Source: Bryoerythrophyllum caledonicum
Lineage: Eukaryota; Streptophyta; Bryopsida; Pottiales; Pottiaceae
NCBI GenBank assembly: GCA_963971425.1
Contig: OZ020523.1
Location: forward strand, 18,891,105-18,955,104
Length of the DNA stretch: 64,000 nucleotides
Direction of reading: 5' to 3'
A model generated the notes under the pieces. It did no database searches. It was not told the DNA's origin and was given only the letters and a program-made list of their open reading frames with translations. Each line of letters opens with the position of its first letter. The first letter of the stretch is position 1. Positions 63,384-64,000 of this stretch are shown here, piece after piece. Position numbers and translations under genes: made by a program.

Positions 63384-64000
63384 GTGGCCAGTCAGACAAG
63401 GAACCGGATACGGGCAGTTGCCGGTTCCTTTTCGAAGTTCAAAGGTGGATGAGGCCAAAAAAATTTCGATTTTGGAAATCTGAAAAATCCAGTAATTCTT
63501 TGAGTTATTTGTAAAGTCATCCAAAGTTTCAATAAGATATCCCGGTTTTTTATTTTAATACTTATCTTTAAATCCTTCCAAAACTTGGTGGTTCTTCATC
63601 TAAAACCTCTGGTCAAGTACCACACCGTTCACTCACTCAATATACTGTGGACCAAGCTATTTCAAAATACTTGCACTAATTCCAATAATCGCAAATTACA
63701 GTGTTCCACTTCAAATCTCAATCCACATCAAATCATCTTCTCTTGAAGATAGTGTGAGATGTTTCAAAATTGTTGGCACAAAATTAATGTGGATTGATGG
63801 TGGTGGTGAGCCGTGGTGAAGTCGAGGCAAGCAGCGGGGAGTGGAAGATATTGGGTAGTGAGTGGCAGTGAAGTGTCAATGAGGGGCATGACACATGTTG
63901 AAATGTTTTCACATTAAATCTGTTCCAAAATTAAAAATGATGTGCTCCAGGGTCATAGTATGCGAAGGTGTACATGTTTGGGCAAAATCAAAGAAATCAA
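63384..64000. other. Intergenic with intron-type repeat fragment
   Basis: At about 63500-63620 GAGTTATTTGTAAAGTCATC, AATAAGATATCCC and AAAACTTGGTGGTTCTTC are a copy of the repeat found in EPSPS introns 2 and 4. No gene. Confidence 0.5.

Overview
The window is nuclear DNA of a land plant. It carries a plant-type EPSP synthase with a transit-peptide-like leader and eight exons, and a secreted EPFL-type cysteine-rich peptide gene. All introns follow GT-AG. The repeat content (Tc1-like, pogo-like, Mutator-like and Harbinger-like remnants plus very many MITEs) and a NagZ-type GH3 gene would fit a non-seed plant such as a bryophyte or lycophyte, but the lineage is an inference and cannot be fixed from this sequence alone.

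Layout: 1-3.5 kb is an AT-rich repeat with a TTAA-flanked MITE and a decayed pogo/DDE_1 transposase on the minus strand. 3.5-5.2 kb is mostly non-coding, with a 60-bp tandem repeat. 5.2-8.0 kb holds a four-exon GH3 gene (minus strand), followed downstream by two decayed partial copies of its last exon. 8.2-8.7 kb, just upstream of that gene, is a TTAA element with a Mutator-type MITE nested inside it. 9.2-10.7 kb is a dead Tc1-like transposon. 11.7-12.1 kb is a minisatellite. 13-14.4 kb contains MITEs. 15.27-19.15 kb is the EPSP synthase gene (plus strand), whose first intron contains two tandem diverged copies of the end of exon 1. 22.5-23.7 kb is a protein-kinase pseudogene.

From 24 to 56 kb I recognise no intact gene. 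The stretch is layered with MITEs, chiefly a TTAA-flanked family with CCCCTAAAGG...CCTTTAGGGG ends (about 0.2-0.95 kb, both orientations, partly nested). It also holds a second dead Tc1-like element, a non-autonomous pogo/Tigger-like element, a second copy of the Mutator-type MITE and a Harbinger-like element.

At about 56 kb the base composition becomes more balanced. A three-exon EPFL gene (57,244-58,269, plus strand) follows, then about 5 kb of gene-like composition in which I recognise no coding exon.

The three intact genes are not a functional cluster: shikimate-pathway aromatic synthesis (plastid), N-acetylhexosaminide hydrolysis, and extracellular developmental signalling. The most notable observations are the TTAA-specific MITE radiation with a shared internal core motif, the tandem exon-tail duplication in EPSP synthase intron 1, and the decaying partial tandem copies behind the GH3 gene.
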